DNA of 64,000 bases from Sphingopyxis chilensis (GCF_035930445.1 NZ_CP142394.1:3319501-3383500); one strand, 5' to 3'; positions 18,360 to 29,330 are shown, counted from the stretch's first letter. Notes: a model not told the origin generated them from the sequence alone. Made by a program: numbers and translations.

Positions 18360-18788
18360 ATGCCGAACGATAAGGCTCTGCCGCTCCTGGGAATGGTGCT
18401 CGTCACCCACGGCCGTCTCGCCGAGGAAATGGTGCGCGCGATGGAGCATGTCGTCGGTCCGCAGCGCGCCATCGCCACCGTGTGCATCGGCCCCAACGAC
18501 AATATGGAGATGCGGCGCAAGGAAATCGCCGATGCGATTCGCAACGTCGATGAGGGCCGCGGCGTCGTGATACTGACCGACCTGTTCGGCGGCACGCCCT
18601 CGAACCTCGCGATCAGCCTGCTCGAATCGGGTCGCACCGAAGTGATCGCGGGCGTCAACCTGCCGATGCTGATCCGCCTCGAAAGCGCGCGCAAGACGAT
18701 GGAATTGCGCGCCGCGGTGATCGCGGCGAAAGAAGCCGGCCAGAAATATATTTCGGTCGCGTCGGAAATGCTGGGAGTGGGACCATGA
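18360..18788 (+). CDS. PTS EIIA component, mannose family (EIIA-Man)
   Basis: 142 residues. LLGMVLVTHGRLAEEMVRAM carries the phospho-accepting histidine of the EIIA-Man fold; DLFGGTPSNLAISL and the VNLPML loop are also family-typical. In alphaproteobacteria without sugar PTS this domain is a regulatory end point of the nitrogen-type PTS chain EI-Ntr - NPr - EIIA. The gene is sometimes called manX. Overlaps the HPr gene by four bases. Confidence 0.92.
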   Translation: MPNDKALPLLGMVLVTHGRLAEEMVRAMEHVVGPQRAIATVCIGPNDNMEMRRKEIADAIRNVDEGRGVVILTDLFGGTPSNLAISLLESGRTEVIAGVNLPMLIRLESARKTMELRAAVIAAKEAGQKYISVASEMLGVGP

Positions 18789-19063
18789 GCGAGATTTCCG
18801 AAACCGTCGAAATCACCAACCAGCGCGGCCTGCATGCGCGCGCGAGCGCCAAATTCGTGACCTTTGTCAGCCGCCTGCCCGAAAGCGTGTCGGTCGAGGT
18901 CGAAAAGGGCGGCAGCCGCGTCAACGGCACGTCGATCATGGGGCTGATGATGCTCGGCGCCGCGAAGGGCGATTCGATCACCATCCATACCAGGGGCGAC
19001 GGCGCCGACGCCGCGCTGCTGAAGCTGGTCGGGCTCGTCAAGGACAGCTTCGGCGAGGATTGA
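18785..19063 (+). CDS. ptsH: Phosphocarrier protein HPr (NPr type)
   Basis: 92 residues. The active-site motif QRGLHARASAKFV holds the phospho-histidine; the regulatory-serine region is SIMGLMMLGAAKG, the site that HprK would phosphorylate. It carries phosphate from enzyme I to EIIA proteins. Enzyme I (ptsP) is not in the window. Translationally coupled to the EIIA gene upstream. Confidence 0.93.
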   Translation: MSEISETVEITNQRGLHARASAKFVTFVSRLPESVSVEVEKGGSRVNGTSIMGLMMLGAAKGDSITIHTRGDGADAALLKLVGLVKDSFGED

Positions 19064-19067
19064 GCCC

Positions 19068-19883
19068 ATGGCGAGCGGTCGCCGTTCCCAAATCGAAAGC
19101 CTGTCGAACCCGCTGGTCAAGCGGATGCGGCTGCTGCGCGAGAAGCGCCATCGCCGCGCCGAGGGCCTGTTCCTCGCCGAAGGACTGCGCATCGCCACAG
19201 AGGCGCGCGAGGCGGGCGTGCTGCCGCGCTGGCTGTTCCTCGGCCCCGATGGCGACGCGCATCCGCTTGCGAAGGCGCTCGCTGCCGATACGATGGCGGC
19301 GGGCGGCGAGGTGGTCGATACGTCGCCGGCGATCCTCTCCAAATTGTCGGGCAAGGATAATCCGCAGACGGTTGTCGGCATCTACGCCGAACCCGAAACG
19401 ACCCTCGCCGATCTCGACCGCGATGCCGCGCCGATCTGGCTGGTCGCCGAGCGGCTGCGCGATCCGGGCAATCTCGGCACGATGCTGCGCACCGGCGACG
19501 CGGTCGGCGCGGGCGGGCTGATTCTGCTCGATGACAGCACCGACCCCTATGCGGTCGAGGCGGTGCGCGCGAGCATGGGCGCGATCTTCACGCAGAAGCT
19601 GGTGGTCGCGCGCTGGGAAGAATTCCTCCCCTGGCTCCGCCAAGGCCCCGGCCAGCTCGTCGCGACCTGGCTCGGCGAGGATACGCAGGACTATCAGTCG
19701 GTGCGCTATGCCGCGCCGACCTTCATCCTCACCGGCAATGAATCACAGGGCCTGCCGTCCGAATATGCCGCGGCGGCCGACGTCCGCGTCAAGATGCCGA
19801 TGCTGGGCAAGGCCGACAGCCTCAACGCCGCGGTCGCGACCGCGGTGATGGCCTATGAGGTGCTGAACCAGCGGAGGCGGTAG
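19068..19883 (+). CDS. TrmH/SpoU-family RNA methyltransferase
   Basis: 271 residues. An N-terminal substrate-binding domain (NPLVKRMRLLREKRHRRAEG) is followed by the SPOUT fold: motif 1 WLVAERLRDPGNLGTMLRT, motif 2 FILTGNESQGLP, motif 3 KMPMLGKADSLNAAVATAV. It makes a 2'-O-methyl on tRNA or 23S rRNA using SAM. The exact target cannot be read. Four bases after ptsH, so probably in the same transcript. Confidence 0.9.
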   Translation: MASGRRSQIESLSNPLVKRMRLLREKRHRRAEGLFLAEGLRIATEAREAGVLPRWLFLGPDGDAHPLAKALAADTMAAGGEVVDTSPAILSKLSGKDNPQTVVGIYAEPETTLADLDRDAAPIWLVAERLRDPGNLGTMLRTGDAVGAGGLILLDDSTDPYAVEAVRASMGAIFTQKLVVARWEEFLPWLRQGPGQLVATWLGEDTQDYQSVRYAAPTFILTGNESQGLPSEYAAAADVRVKMPMLGKADSLNAAVATAVMAYEVLNQRRR

Positions 19884-19910
19884 TTTCCACCGCCGAAACG
19901 GTATAGGCTT

Positions 19911-19997
19911 CGTCATGCTGAACTTGATTCAGCATCCATTCTTCCTTCGGCTGACAAGCAGACGCCGAATGGATCCCGGATCAAGTCCGGGATGACG
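19911..19997. repeat. Dispersed palindromic repeat (CATGCTGAAC...GTCCGGGATGACG type)
   Basis: CGTCATGCTGAACTTGATTC at the left end and GGATCAAGTCCGGGATGACG at the right end form the outer arms (CGTCAT.../...GATGACG); inner arms ATCCATTC/GAATGGAT pair. The element ends inside the possible upstream start codons of the META gene (ATG at 19992 and 19998), so it has inserted just before that gene. Confidence 0.6.
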
Positions 19998-20015
19998 ATG
20001 AAGAAAGGCCGTTCG

Positions 20016-20723
20016 ATGATCCGCTTTCTGCCCTTGGTTGTGCTTGTCGCCCTCGCCGCCTGCGCACCCGCCGCCGAAACGCCGCCGCAAGGCCCCGGCG
20101 CGCAACCTGCTGCCTATATGGCGCTTGGCACCGAGCCCGGCTGGACGCTCGAGATCACGCCGTCGCGGCTCAATTACGACGGCGACTATGGCGAGACCAA
20201 GATCATGGCCCCCAACCCCGGCGCACGCGCCGTCACGAACGGCGAACATTATGTGACCGATCGGCTGAAGGTCGAAGTCATGCGCGGCGAATGCAGCGAC
20301 GGGATGAGCGATCGCCGTTACGCCGACACGGTGACGGTGACCGCCGACGGCAAGACGGTGAAAGGATGCGGCGGCGGGATATTGCCGCCGACCGAGCTCG
20401 CGGGGACCAACTGGACCTTCGTGTCGATCGGCGGGGCGCCCGTCGCCGCCGATCGCCCGACCGCGCTCACCTTCGAAGCCGAGCGGCTGAGCGGCAGCGC
20501 GGGCTGCAACCGCTTTTCGGGCGGCTATTCGGTCGCCGACCGCACGCTGACCGCAGGGTCGCTGATGGCGACCAGGATGGCGTGCCCCGGCGCGGGCATG
20601 ACGCAGGAAAGCGCCTTCTTCGCGCTGATGCGCGGCCCCGTGAGCCTGGCCTTCCCGACCGATGGGACGCTGATCCTGACGGGGATCGACGGGCAGACCG
20701 CCGTGCTGAAGCGGGTGATATAA
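20016..20723 (+). CDS. META-domain lipoprotein (HslJ-like)
   Basis: 235 residues from ATG 20016 with a GAAAGG site seven bases upstream; the earlier ATGs at 19992 and 19998 lie within a repeat. Signal peptide with lipobox ALAAC. Residues about 30-120 resemble the COG3650-type domain (GTEPGWTLEI); residues about 125-235 are a META domain (TNWTFVSIGG, SGSAGCNRFSGGY, MACPGAGMTQESAFF). HslJ-like proteins are linked to heat-stress or antibiotic resistance; the role here is unknown. Confidence 0.85.
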   Translation: MIRFLPLVVLVALAACAPAAETPPQGPGAQPAAYMALGTEPGWTLEITPSRLNYDGDYGETKIMAPNPGARAVTNGEHYVTDRLKVEVMRGECSDGMSDRRYADTVTVTADGKTVKGCGGGILPPTELAGTNWTFVSIGGAPVAADRPTALTFEAERLSGSAGCNRFSGGYSVADRTLTAGSLMATRMACPGAGMTQESAFFALMRGPVSLAFPTDGTLILTGIDGQTAVLKRVI

Positions 20724-20752
20724 AACTCGCAGAGCCCCGAACTCGATAGGGC

Positions 20753-22108
20753 CTATTCGCCGTCGTTCACCGCCGCGGGCGCCGCCGGAGCCAGCTTCGC
20801 GAGCGGGCGCGCCGCCTGTTCGGCGACGGGAAGCGCGGGAATTTCCTTGCCGCCGGTCTCGATATCGAGCGCCTCGAAACGCTTGGCCTGCGTCAACACC
20901 TGCGATTCGAAGCTGCCGACGAAGGCGTTATAGGCGCCCGTCGCCTGATCGAGATTCTTGCCGACGCGCGCGATGTGCGAGCCCATCACCGACATACGCG
21001 CATAAAGCTCCTTGCCCAGCGCCGCGATCTCGCGCGCCTGCCCCGCGAGCTTTTCCTGCCGCCACACCGCCGCGACCGTGCGCGCGATCGCGATCAGGTT
21101 CGTCGGGGTCGCGAGCAACACCTTGCGCTCGAACGCATAGTCCCAAAGCTCATGATCCTGATCGAGCGCGGCGGCGAGGAAATGCTCGCCGGGGACGAAC
21201 ATCACCACGAAGTCGGGCGTGTCCTCGAACTGGTTCCAATAGCTTTTGGCGCCGAGCGTGTTGACGTGCGCGCGCATCGCCGCGGCATGCGCGGCGAGAT
21301 GCGCGACCTTCTCGTTTTCGTCGACCGCGCCGAACGCATCCTGATAGGCGTTGAGCGACACTTTCGCATCGATGACGAGACTCTGTCCGCCCGGCACCTT
21401 CACGACGACGTCGGGACGCAGCCGCCCGCCGTCGCCGTCGGTCACGCTCACCTCTGTCTGAAAATCGGCATGTTCGGACAATCCGCAGCTTTCGAGGACA
21501 TTTTTAAGCTGCTGTTCGCCCCAGCGCCCGCGCGCCTTGGGCGCGTTGCGCAGCGCATTGACGAGCTTCGCCGCCTCGCTCGACACGCGCTCGGTCCCCT
21601 CGCGCATCGCGGCGATCTGGCCGTGGAGCAGGCCGAAGGCATCGCGGCGCTCGGCCTCGACCTTGCCGACCGCTTCCTCATATTTTTGCAATCGCTCGTG
21701 GACCGGATTGAGCAGCGCAGAAAGCTTTTGCCCCGCTGTCTCTTCGCTCTGCTTGAAGCGCTGCTCCGCGCGTTCGAGGAACGCCTTTTGCGCGCCGTCG
21801 AGCATCACCTGCCCGACCTCGCGGAATTGTGCGGTGAGCGCGGCCTGCGCGTCCTTGAGCTGCGCGATCTGCGCGTCATGCGCCGCATCGCGCGCCTTCT
21901 GTTCGCTGAGGAGCGCGGCGAGCTGGATATCGGCCGCCTTGCGCGCCTCGGCCTCGGCCGCGAGGTCGGTGACCGCGCTCCTGAACCGCTCGGCGAGGCC
22001 ATCGCGCTCGGCCTTCAGCCCGCCCGACTGCCGACCGGCGAAAAGCCAGCCGATCAGCGCGCCGATGGCGAGGGCAACAAGGGCGACGACGAGCGAGCTT
22101 CCATCCAT
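20753..22108 (-). CDS. rmuC: DNA recombination protein RmuC
   Basis: 451 residues. N-terminal membrane anchor (about 5-22, VALVALAIGALIGWLFAG), a long coiled coil (25-180), then the RmuC domain: RGRWGEQQLKNVLESCGL, LRPDVVVKVPGGQSLVIDAKVSLNAY and LLATPTNLIAIARTVA. The catalytic-core residues (Asp, Glu/Lys of the restriction-like fold: D..DAK) are present. It limits chromosomal inversions between short repeats. Convergent with the META gene. Confidence 0.93.
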   Translation of the reverse strand: MDGSSLVVALVALAIGALIGWLFAGRQSGGLKAERDGLAERFRSAVTDLAAEAEARKAADIQLAALLSEQKARDAAHDAQIAQLKDAQAALTAQFREVGQVMLDGAQKAFLERAEQRFKQSEETAGQKLSALLNPVHERLQKYEEAVGKVEAERRDAFGLLHGQIAAMREGTERVSSEAAKLVNALRNAPKARGRWGEQQLKNVLESCGLSEHADFQTEVSVTDGDGGRLRPDVVVKVPGGQSLVIDAKVSLNAYQDAFGAVDENEKVAHLAAHAAAMRAHVNTLGAKSYWNQFEDTPDFVVMFVPGEHFLAAALDQDHELWDYAFERKVLLATPTNLIAIARTVAAVWRQEKLAGQAREIAALGKELYARMSVMGSHIARVGKNLDQATGAYNAFVGSFESQVLTQAKRFEALDIETGGKEIPALPVAEQAARPLAKLAPAAPAAVNDGE

Positions 22109-22162
22109 GAAAGGAACATAGGACGAACGCGACCCGTCTGGCTAGCCGCTATTTATTGCGGA

Positions 22163-22642
22163 CTATCGCGCCGCGCGCCACGAAGCCGGCAATATCGCCC
22201 GATACGCCTCGACCCCCGGCGCGCCGCCGACGACCATGCCCCGCGTCAGCAGCCAGTAATGACGCACGATCTCGGCTTGCTGCTCCAGCCCATAGCGTTC
22301 GAGCAGCCAGCCGGGTTTCAGGCTGTAGCTGTAGGTCGCGAACGGATGGCGCATCAGCACGAGATACCAGCGGCCGCGCGTCTGCGCCTGCCACACATGC
22401 GTCATTTCGTGGATGAACAGGCCCTGCAGTCGCTGCGACGCGGCGCTGAAATCGTCGCAATAAAGCTCGCCATGCGGGTTGAAATGCAGGCTGCCCATCG
22501 GCGCCATGACGATGTGGCGCGGCTGGAAGAATATCCACTTATGGTGGTTCACCCGCACCCGGTCATAGGCGATCGCATCGCCGAATACCGTCCGGGCGAG
22601 CGCGATTTCGCCGGGGGTCAGGGGGCGCGACGGACGCGGCAT
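22163..22642 (-). CDS. HExxH-containing protein, sphingomonad Vgr-related type
   Basis: 159 residues from ATG 22642 (MPRPSRPLTPGEIALARTVF). An earlier in-frame start upstream would lie in a dispersed repeat and is rejected. The FIHEMTHVWQAQ motif is a zinc-binding HExxH; LKPGWLLERYGLEQQAEIVR and the downstream Glu could supply the third ligand. It is short, with no signal peptide. Such proteins are annotated as Vgr-related in sphingomonads; the function is unknown. Confidence 0.65.
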   Translation of the reverse strand: MPRPSRPLTPGEIALARTVFGDAIAYDRVRVNHHKWIFFQPRHIVMAPMGSLHFNPHGELYCDDFSAASQRLQGLFIHEMTHVWQAQTRGRWYLVLMRHPFATYSYSLKPGWLLERYGLEQQAEIVRHYWLLTRGMVVGGAPGVEAYRAILPASWRAAR

Positions 22643-22650
22643 CAAAACCC

Positions 22651-22732
22651 CGTCATTGCGAGGAGCGCAGCGACGCGGCAATCCAGCGTGGCGCAAGCCG
22701 CTCTGGATTGCTTCGCTCCGCTCGCAATGACG
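22651..22732. repeat. Dispersed palindromic repeat, CGTCATTGCGAG family, copy 1
   Basis: Outer arms CGTCATTGCGAGGAGCGCAG and CGCTCCGCTCGCAATGACG are near-exact reverse complements; an inner pair CAATCCAG/CTGGATTG follows, with a variable centre. The same family occurs at 31619-31701 and 49286-49381. It lies between two leftward genes (copper chaperone and Vgr-related). Confidence 0.85.
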
Positions 22733-22749
22733 AAGTGCTGGACAGCACC

Positions 22750-23280
22750 TTATTTCTTCGTGCCTGGTGCCGCCTTTTCGGTGCCATGGTCCATCGCGCC
22801 ATGACCGGCCGCTTCAGCGCCGCCTTCCGCCGGCTTGATCACCATGTCGAAAAGGATGCGTTCATTGTTGTTGTTGGTGAAGACGAACGCCATCGGCAGC
22901 TTGCCCGCGCGCACCGCGGCGCCGTTGATGCCCCATATCATCAGATGCTTGCCGCCCTGCTTGAACACCAGCTCGCCCTTGGCGGGGACCGGAGCGCGCA
23001 GAAGCGGCTTCATCGTCGTGACATTGTTCTCGCGCACCGACTCGTGCATCTCGACGCGCTGCGCGAGGTCGCTGGTCACCGCGACCAGCTCGACGTCGCG
23101 CGGGCCGCCCTCGACGCGGAAATAGCCGACCGCGGGCCGGTCGGGCGTCGCTCCCATCACGATATGGCCGCTGACCACATTGAGCGGCTGCCCCGCACCC
23201 AGATTTTCGCCGCAGCCGGTCAGGCTGAGCGCGGCGGCGGCAAGGGCGGCGCCAAAGAGACTCGAGGCGAAGGGTTTCAT
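22750..23280 (-). CDS. Periplasmic copper chaperone PCu(A)C family lipoprotein
   Basis: 176 residues. Signal peptide with lipobox SLTGC (Cys23). The Cu(I)-binding HxnM-x21-24-HxM motif is visible: MHESVRENNVTTM followed by GGKHLMIWGI. A His/Met-rich tail (HGAMDHGTEK) at the C terminus may also bind copper. The family delivers copper to the CuA site of cytochrome oxidase. Divergent from dnaK, just downstream of which no copper genes are seen; it stands alone here. Confidence 0.88.
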   Translation of the reverse strand: MKPFASSLFGAALAAAALSLTGCGENLGAGQPLNVVSGHIVMGATPDRPAVGYFRVEGGPRDVELVAVTSDLAQRVEMHESVRENNVTTMKPLLRAPVPAKGELVFKQGGKHLMIWGINGAAVRAGKLPMAFVFTNNNNERILFDMVIKPAEGGAEAAGHGAMDHGTEKAAPGTKK

Positions 23281-23338
23281 TTTGGGAGGACTCCGTAAAA
23301 GCGCGACAAATTCGCATCCTCGATAAGCCCTGAAAGCC

Positions 23339-23366
23339 CTTGTGCCAAGGATTAGCGCACCTATAT
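23339..23366 (+). promoter_or_regulatory. Heat-shock (RpoH) promoter of dnaK
   Basis: CTTG at 23339-23342, 17-base spacer, CCTATAT at 23360-23366, matching the alphaproteobacterial RpoH consensus CTTG-N17-CYTATNT. It lies about 70 bases before the dnaK ATG. Confidence 0.8.
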
Positions 23367-23436
23367 CGCGCCCATGTAACCCATGGACGGCGTGCCTTTT
23401 CAGGGCGCCGGAAGAAGCAACAAGGACGTAATACCA

Positions 23437-25344
<1,908 letters not shown>

Positions 25345-25360
25345 GGGGCCGACCTCTCAT

Positions 25361-25441
25361 GCCGCTCGTGCTGAGCTTGTCGAAGCACCGCCCTTCTTCT
25401 TTCAAGGAAGAACGGCCCTTCGACAGGCTCAGGGCGGGCGG
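25361..25441. repeat. Dispersed palindromic repeat (CTGAGCTTGTCGAAG type)
   Basis: GCTGAGCTTGTCGAAG near the left end and CTTCGACAGGCTCAGG near the right are near-reverse complements; GCCCTTCTTC/GAAGAACGGC pair inside. It fills most of the dnaK-dnaJ gap, so it may shape the read-through from dnaK into dnaJ. Confidence 0.7.
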
Positions 25442-25472
25442 ATATGGGAAGCGAGGCTAGGGGCCGATACCT

Positions 25473-26603
25473 ATGTCACTCGACATCGATTATTACGAAC
25501 TGCTGGAAGTCGAACGCACCGCCGACGATGCGGCGCTGAAGGCGAGCTATCGCAAGCTCGCGATGAAATATCACCCCGACAAGAATCCGGGGTGCGGCGA
25601 CAGCGAAGCGCGCTTCAAGGCGATCAGCGAAGCCTATGACTGCCTGAAGGACCCCCAGAAGCGCGCCGCTTACGACCGCTTCGGCAAGGCGGGCGTCAAC
25701 GGCGGCGCGGGCGGCTTCGGCGGCGGCAATGGCGCCGACTTCGGCGACATCGGCGATATTTTCGAATCGATCTTCGGCTCGGCCTTTGGTGGCGGCCGCC
25801 AGCAGCGCGGCCCCGCGCGCGGCGCCGACCTGCGCTACGACATGGAAATCCGGCTCGAGGACGCCTTCACCGGCGTGACGCGCGAGATCCAGGTCGACGT
25901 CGCGGCGCGCTGCGAAACGTGCGACGGATCGGGCGCGAAGCCCGGCACCCATACCAACCGCTGCTCGACCTGCGCCGGCCACGGCAAGGTGCGCGCGCAG
26001 CAGGGATTCTTCATGGTCGAGCGTACCTGCCCGACCTGTCAGGGCGCGGGCGAGGTCATCGCCGACCCGTGCAATTCATGCCACGGCGAAGGCCGCGTCG
26101 ATCGCCGCAAGACGCTGACCGTCAACATCCCCGCCGGGGTCGACGATGGCACGCGCATCCGCCTGTCGGGCGAAGGCGAAAGCGGCGCGCGCGGCGCGGC
26201 GCCGGGCGACCTCTACATCTTCCTCCACATGGCGCGGCACAAGGTGTTCGAGCGCGAGGGCACGACGCTTTTCACGCGCGCGCCGATCAGCTTCACCACC
26301 GCGGCGCTTGGCGGCGAGATCGGCATCCCCGGCCTCGACGGCCGGATGCACGACATCGCCATCCCCGCCGGGATCCAGTCGGGCAAGCAGCTGCGCCAGC
26401 GCGGCGCCGGCATGCCGGTATTGAACGGCCGCGGGCACGGCGACCTCGTCGTCCAGATCGACGTCGAGACACCGACCCGGCTGTCCGCACGGCAGAAGGA
26501 ATTGCTCTGCGAATTCCGCGAGACCGAGACGGGCGAGGAATGCCCCGCGAGCCAGGGCTTTTTCGGCCGCATCAAGGAAATGTGGGACGATCTGACCGAT
26601 TGA
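25473..26603 (+). CDS. dnaJ: Chaperone protein DnaJ (Hsp40)
   Basis: 376 residues. J-domain 1-70 with HPD in YHPDKNPG; Gly/Phe-rich linker GGAGGFGGGNG; zinc-finger repeats CETCDGSG, CSTCAGHG, CPTCQGAG, CNSCHGEG, all eight cysteines present; then the C-terminal substrate domains. Stimulates DnaK ATP hydrolysis and delivers substrates. 128 bases after dnaK, with a repeat between. No frameshift or missing motif. Confidence 0.97.
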   Translation: MSLDIDYYELLEVERTADDAALKASYRKLAMKYHPDKNPGCGDSEARFKAISEAYDCLKDPQKRAAYDRFGKAGVNGGAGGFGGGNGADFGDIGDIFESIFGSAFGGGRQQRGPARGADLRYDMEIRLEDAFTGVTREIQVDVAARCETCDGSGAKPGTHTNRCSTCAGHGKVRAQQGFFMVERTCPTCQGAGEVIADPCNSCHGEGRVDRRKTLTVNIPAGVDDGTRIRLSGEGESGARGAAPGDLYIFLHMARHKVFEREGTTLFTRAPISFTTAALGGEIGIPGLDGRMHDIAIPAGIQSGKQLRQRGAGMPVLNGRGHGDLVVQIDVETPTRLSARQKELLCEFRETETGEECPASQGFFGRIKEMWDDLTD

Positions 26604-26622
26604 TCGGCCGTCCTTGCGATCA

Positions 26623-26988
26623 CTAGAGAGTGCTGACCTCAAACACGCTGGCGATGCGGCCTTTGCCGTTTATCCGGAATGCAATCCGTATGTCGGAAAT
26701 ACCGTCAAACGCGTAAGTCAGAATATACTCGTCGTCGTTCAGCTTTTTCGTATCGCGCTGGATCATCCGGTAACCCCGAATGGCGTAAGACGATTTTGGA
26801 TAGCAGGATTCTATCAGATTTTCCGCATACGACACGGCGGAAATGTTCTGCTCGGCGTTTGGAAGCGCATATATTCTGGCAACGGGTTCGTCGAGTTTTG
26901 TTGGAAAGCCGCTGCATTGGTCGGCTTCACTGCAACCCGACAGCAAAGCCAAACAGGGCGCGGTACATAGCAATGAAATCTTGGTCAT
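26623..26988 (-). CDS. Small lipoprotein with atypical base composition
   Basis: 121 residues from ATG 26988. Signal MTKISLLCTAPCLALLSGCS with lipobox LSGC. The rest has conserved-looking cysteines and a YAENLIESCYPKSSYAIRG segment. No family is recognised. Base composition is visibly lower in GC than the flanking genes, suggesting later acquisition. Its ATG overlaps the stop of the patatin gene (ATGA), so it may be translated together with it. Confidence 0.6.
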   Translation of the reverse strand: MTKISLLCTAPCLALLSGCSEADQCSGFPTKLDEPVARIYALPNAEQNISAVSYAENLIESCYPKSSYAIRGYRMIQRDTKKLNDDEYILTYAFDGISDIRIAFRINGKGRIASVFEVSTL

Positions 26989-29330
26989 CGATCTGAATTT
27001 CGTTCGCGGGATTCGGTTCCCGATGCCCCGATCTCCATCCGCAGCTCGTCGATCAGCGCCCTCACCTTCGGCAACCGCCCTTCCTCCTCGTCGAGGATCG
27101 CATGGAAGGCGCGGCGCTTGATCGCCTTCAGCTCTTCCGCCGCCATCGCACCGTCGCCCGTCACGCTGCTTGCGACGATGTCGATCAGCCGGTCGGCGCC
27201 GTGGAGACGCCCCCACAGATAGTCATTCTCGCGGTAGGCGCGGCTGAAAAAGGCGCCGAAGCTGTTGAACTCGACGCCCTTGAGCATCGCCGCCGCGCCG
27301 CCGGTGCGGATCGCGGTCGCGTCCGACGGCGAGATGCGGTCGATCTTGATCGGGTCGAATTCGTCGAACCCCTCGCCCTGGAGCAGCGGCAAGGTCGCGA
27401 TGTCGTAAAAGGGATAGCCCAGATAGGCGAACAGCATCGTGCGCCGGTCGTCCTTGGGAAGCTTCGCGAGCGCCGCCGCGATCACCTCGTCGGTCGCCGC
27501 ATCGAGCGCGACAAGGTCGCGGCGCGCGGCGATCGCGTCGATCCATTCGCCCGGCGCAGTGTCGGCGGGCACGTCGAGGTCGGCGAGCCACGCGTCGCCT
27601 TCGCGCTCGAGATACTGGCCGAGCGCGGCGAAGATCGTCTCGCGCATTTCCTCGCACACCGGGTCGCGCCGCTCGCGCGTCGCCTCGACCGACGCATCGA
27701 GTTCGCGCGCGAGGAAGCGCAGGCGGCGAATGCGGAATCCGAGGTCGTGGGTGCGGAAAAACTCGATCGCATCGCTGCTCGCGCCCGCGCCCTTCTTGCC
27801 CGAAATCCGGTCGAGCCCGCGCGCGCGCGCCTCGGTCCACATCGCGATGCGGCGGTTGATCACATGCACCGGCCCCTCGGGCGGGACGAGCCGGTCGACG
27901 ATGTTCGCTATCTCGTCGATCACCGCCGACAGCTTGAGATGCCCATAGGGCGCAAAGGCGAAGCCCGCGCGCGCCGCCGCCTGGTCCTGCGCCTTGGCCC
28001 TCCATTTCGCGAGCCGCACCGGGGTCGGCGTGTCGAGGAAGAAGGTCGTGCCGAACAGCGCCGCGACCTGTTCCTCGACCTCGACCTTCATCGCGTCGAT
28101 GATGTGCTGCATGCGGCGGATGCGCCGCGACATGCCCTCGATCATCTCGATGCTCTCGCGGATCGGCTGTTCGCGCGGGATCGCCGACAGCGAACCCAGG
28201 ATCGTCGGCAGGAAGCCCGGCAGTTGCCCGTCCTCGCCGGGCTCGCCCGGCTTGCCAATGCTGATCGACTTATAATCGGGCTTGGGGTCGATATAGATGA
28301 AGCGGCGGTCGATCTCGCGCCGCGCCGGGCGCTGTTTCAAGGCGGCGATCGCCGGGCGAAAGGGCGCGTTCGCCAGCACCGAGCCATCGATCAGCACGCG
28401 GTCGGCGGGGTCGCTGTCGGGTACGCGCGGCAACTGCGCGCGCATGAAGGCGTCGCGGCCGGGCCAGCCGGAGCCACGCTTTTCGAGCGCCGAATCGAGC
28501 TCGCGCAGCGTGAAGGGCGGAAAGGCGCCCGGAAAGCTCGCGGTCGCGCGCGCTGCGGCGACGAGGCCGGGCACATCGTCGAGCCGCTTGCCCGCGCGGC
28601 CATCCTGCCGGAATTGCATGACCAGCCGATGCTCCTGTTCGGTCACGCGCGGCGGGCTGTTGAGCGTCAGCTGCTCCTTGTGCCCGGCGAAGTCGGTCAC
28701 CGATACGATCAGGTCGACCGGCTGCGCGGCGGGGACCAGTGGCGGGCCATGGGCCCCCGCATCCATCGCGTCGAAGGCGTCGAGGAGCAGGTTGGTGAAG
28801 GTCTCCCCGCCGAAGGGCGGCTCGAACCAGCGCGCGCGCACGAAACGCGACAGCTTCGCCCGCACCTCGTCCTGCGCACCTTCTCCCACCGTGCGGTCGA
28901 TGGCGTTGCCGCGGCGTTTCATCGCCCAGCCGGCGAGCGGCACCGCCCAGAATTTCGTCATCGCCGACAAGGGCCGCGCATCGGGATCGAGCAGGCTGTC
29001 GACGTCGGCATCCTTCAGCCAGAGTTCGGTCAGCGGATCGAGCGATTTGCCCGTCACCAGCCCGCGCGCCAGAAAGATGCCGTTGATCCCGCCCGCGCTC
29101 GCCCCCGCGACAATGTCGGGAAGGACGCGCAGCTTGATATTGGCCCGGTCGGCGATCGCGGCGAGCAGGTCGCGATAGACGCCGCCCGACCCCGCAATCG
29201 CCTCGCGGTCGTGAAAGGCGCGCGATGCGGCGGCGAGCCGCCAGATCTCCTTGGTGATGCCGTGCATATAGACGGCAAGGCTGATGCCGCCGTAGCAAAT
29301 CAGGGCGAAGCGTAGTTCCTTTTCCCGCAT
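26985..29330 (-). CDS. Patatin-like phospholipase with DUF3376-type C terminus
   Basis: 781 residues from ATG 29330. The N-terminal patatin domain has the glycine-rich oxyanion region CYGGISLAVYMHGITKEIW, the nucleophile elbow VAGASAGGINGIFLA (GxSxG; Ser in GASAGG) and the Asp partner in IDGSVLANAPF. The C-terminal 400 residues match the patatin-related proteins with a long helical DUF3376 region (GYPFYDIATLPLLQGEGFDEFDPI). Likely lipid acyl hydrolase with unknown substrate; no signal peptide. Confidence 0.88.
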   Translation of the reverse strand: MREKELRFALICYGGISLAVYMHGITKEIWRLAAASRAFHDREAIAGSGGVYRDLLAAIADRANIKLRVLPDIVAGASAGGINGIFLARGLVTGKSLDPLTELWLKDADVDSLLDPDARPLSAMTKFWAVPLAGWAMKRRGNAIDRTVGEGAQDEVRAKLSRFVRARWFEPPFGGETFTNLLLDAFDAMDAGAHGPPLVPAAQPVDLIVSVTDFAGHKEQLTLNSPPRVTEQEHRLVMQFRQDGRAGKRLDDVPGLVAAARATASFPGAFPPFTLRELDSALEKRGSGWPGRDAFMRAQLPRVPDSDPADRVLIDGSVLANAPFRPAIAALKQRPARREIDRRFIYIDPKPDYKSISIGKPGEPGEDGQLPGFLPTILGSLSAIPREQPIRESIEMIEGMSRRIRRMQHIIDAMKVEVEEQVAALFGTTFFLDTPTPVRLAKWRAKAQDQAAARAGFAFAPYGHLKLSAVIDEIANIVDRLVPPEGPVHVINRRIAMWTEARARGLDRISGKKGAGASSDAIEFFRTHDLGFRIRRLRFLARELDASVEATRERRDPVCEEMRETIFAALGQYLEREGDAWLADLDVPADTAPGEWIDAIAARRDLVALDAATDEVIAAALAKLPKDDRRTMLFAYLGYPFYDIATLPLLQGEGFDEFDPIKIDRISPSDATAIRTGGAAAMLKGVEFNSFGAFFSRAYRENDYLWGRLHGADRLIDIVASSVTGDGAMAAEELKAIKRRAFHAILDEEEGRLPKVRALIDELRMEIGASGTESRERNSDR

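Noticed and set aside
22643..22696. N-terminal extension of the Vgr-related gene
   Set aside because: The extra residues are encoded by the dispersed repeat at 22651-22732.
27102..29315. Plus-strand frame of about 740 codons over the patatin gene
   Set aside because: Antisense to a gene with intact catalytic motifs; Arg/Asp/Val-rich shadow composition.
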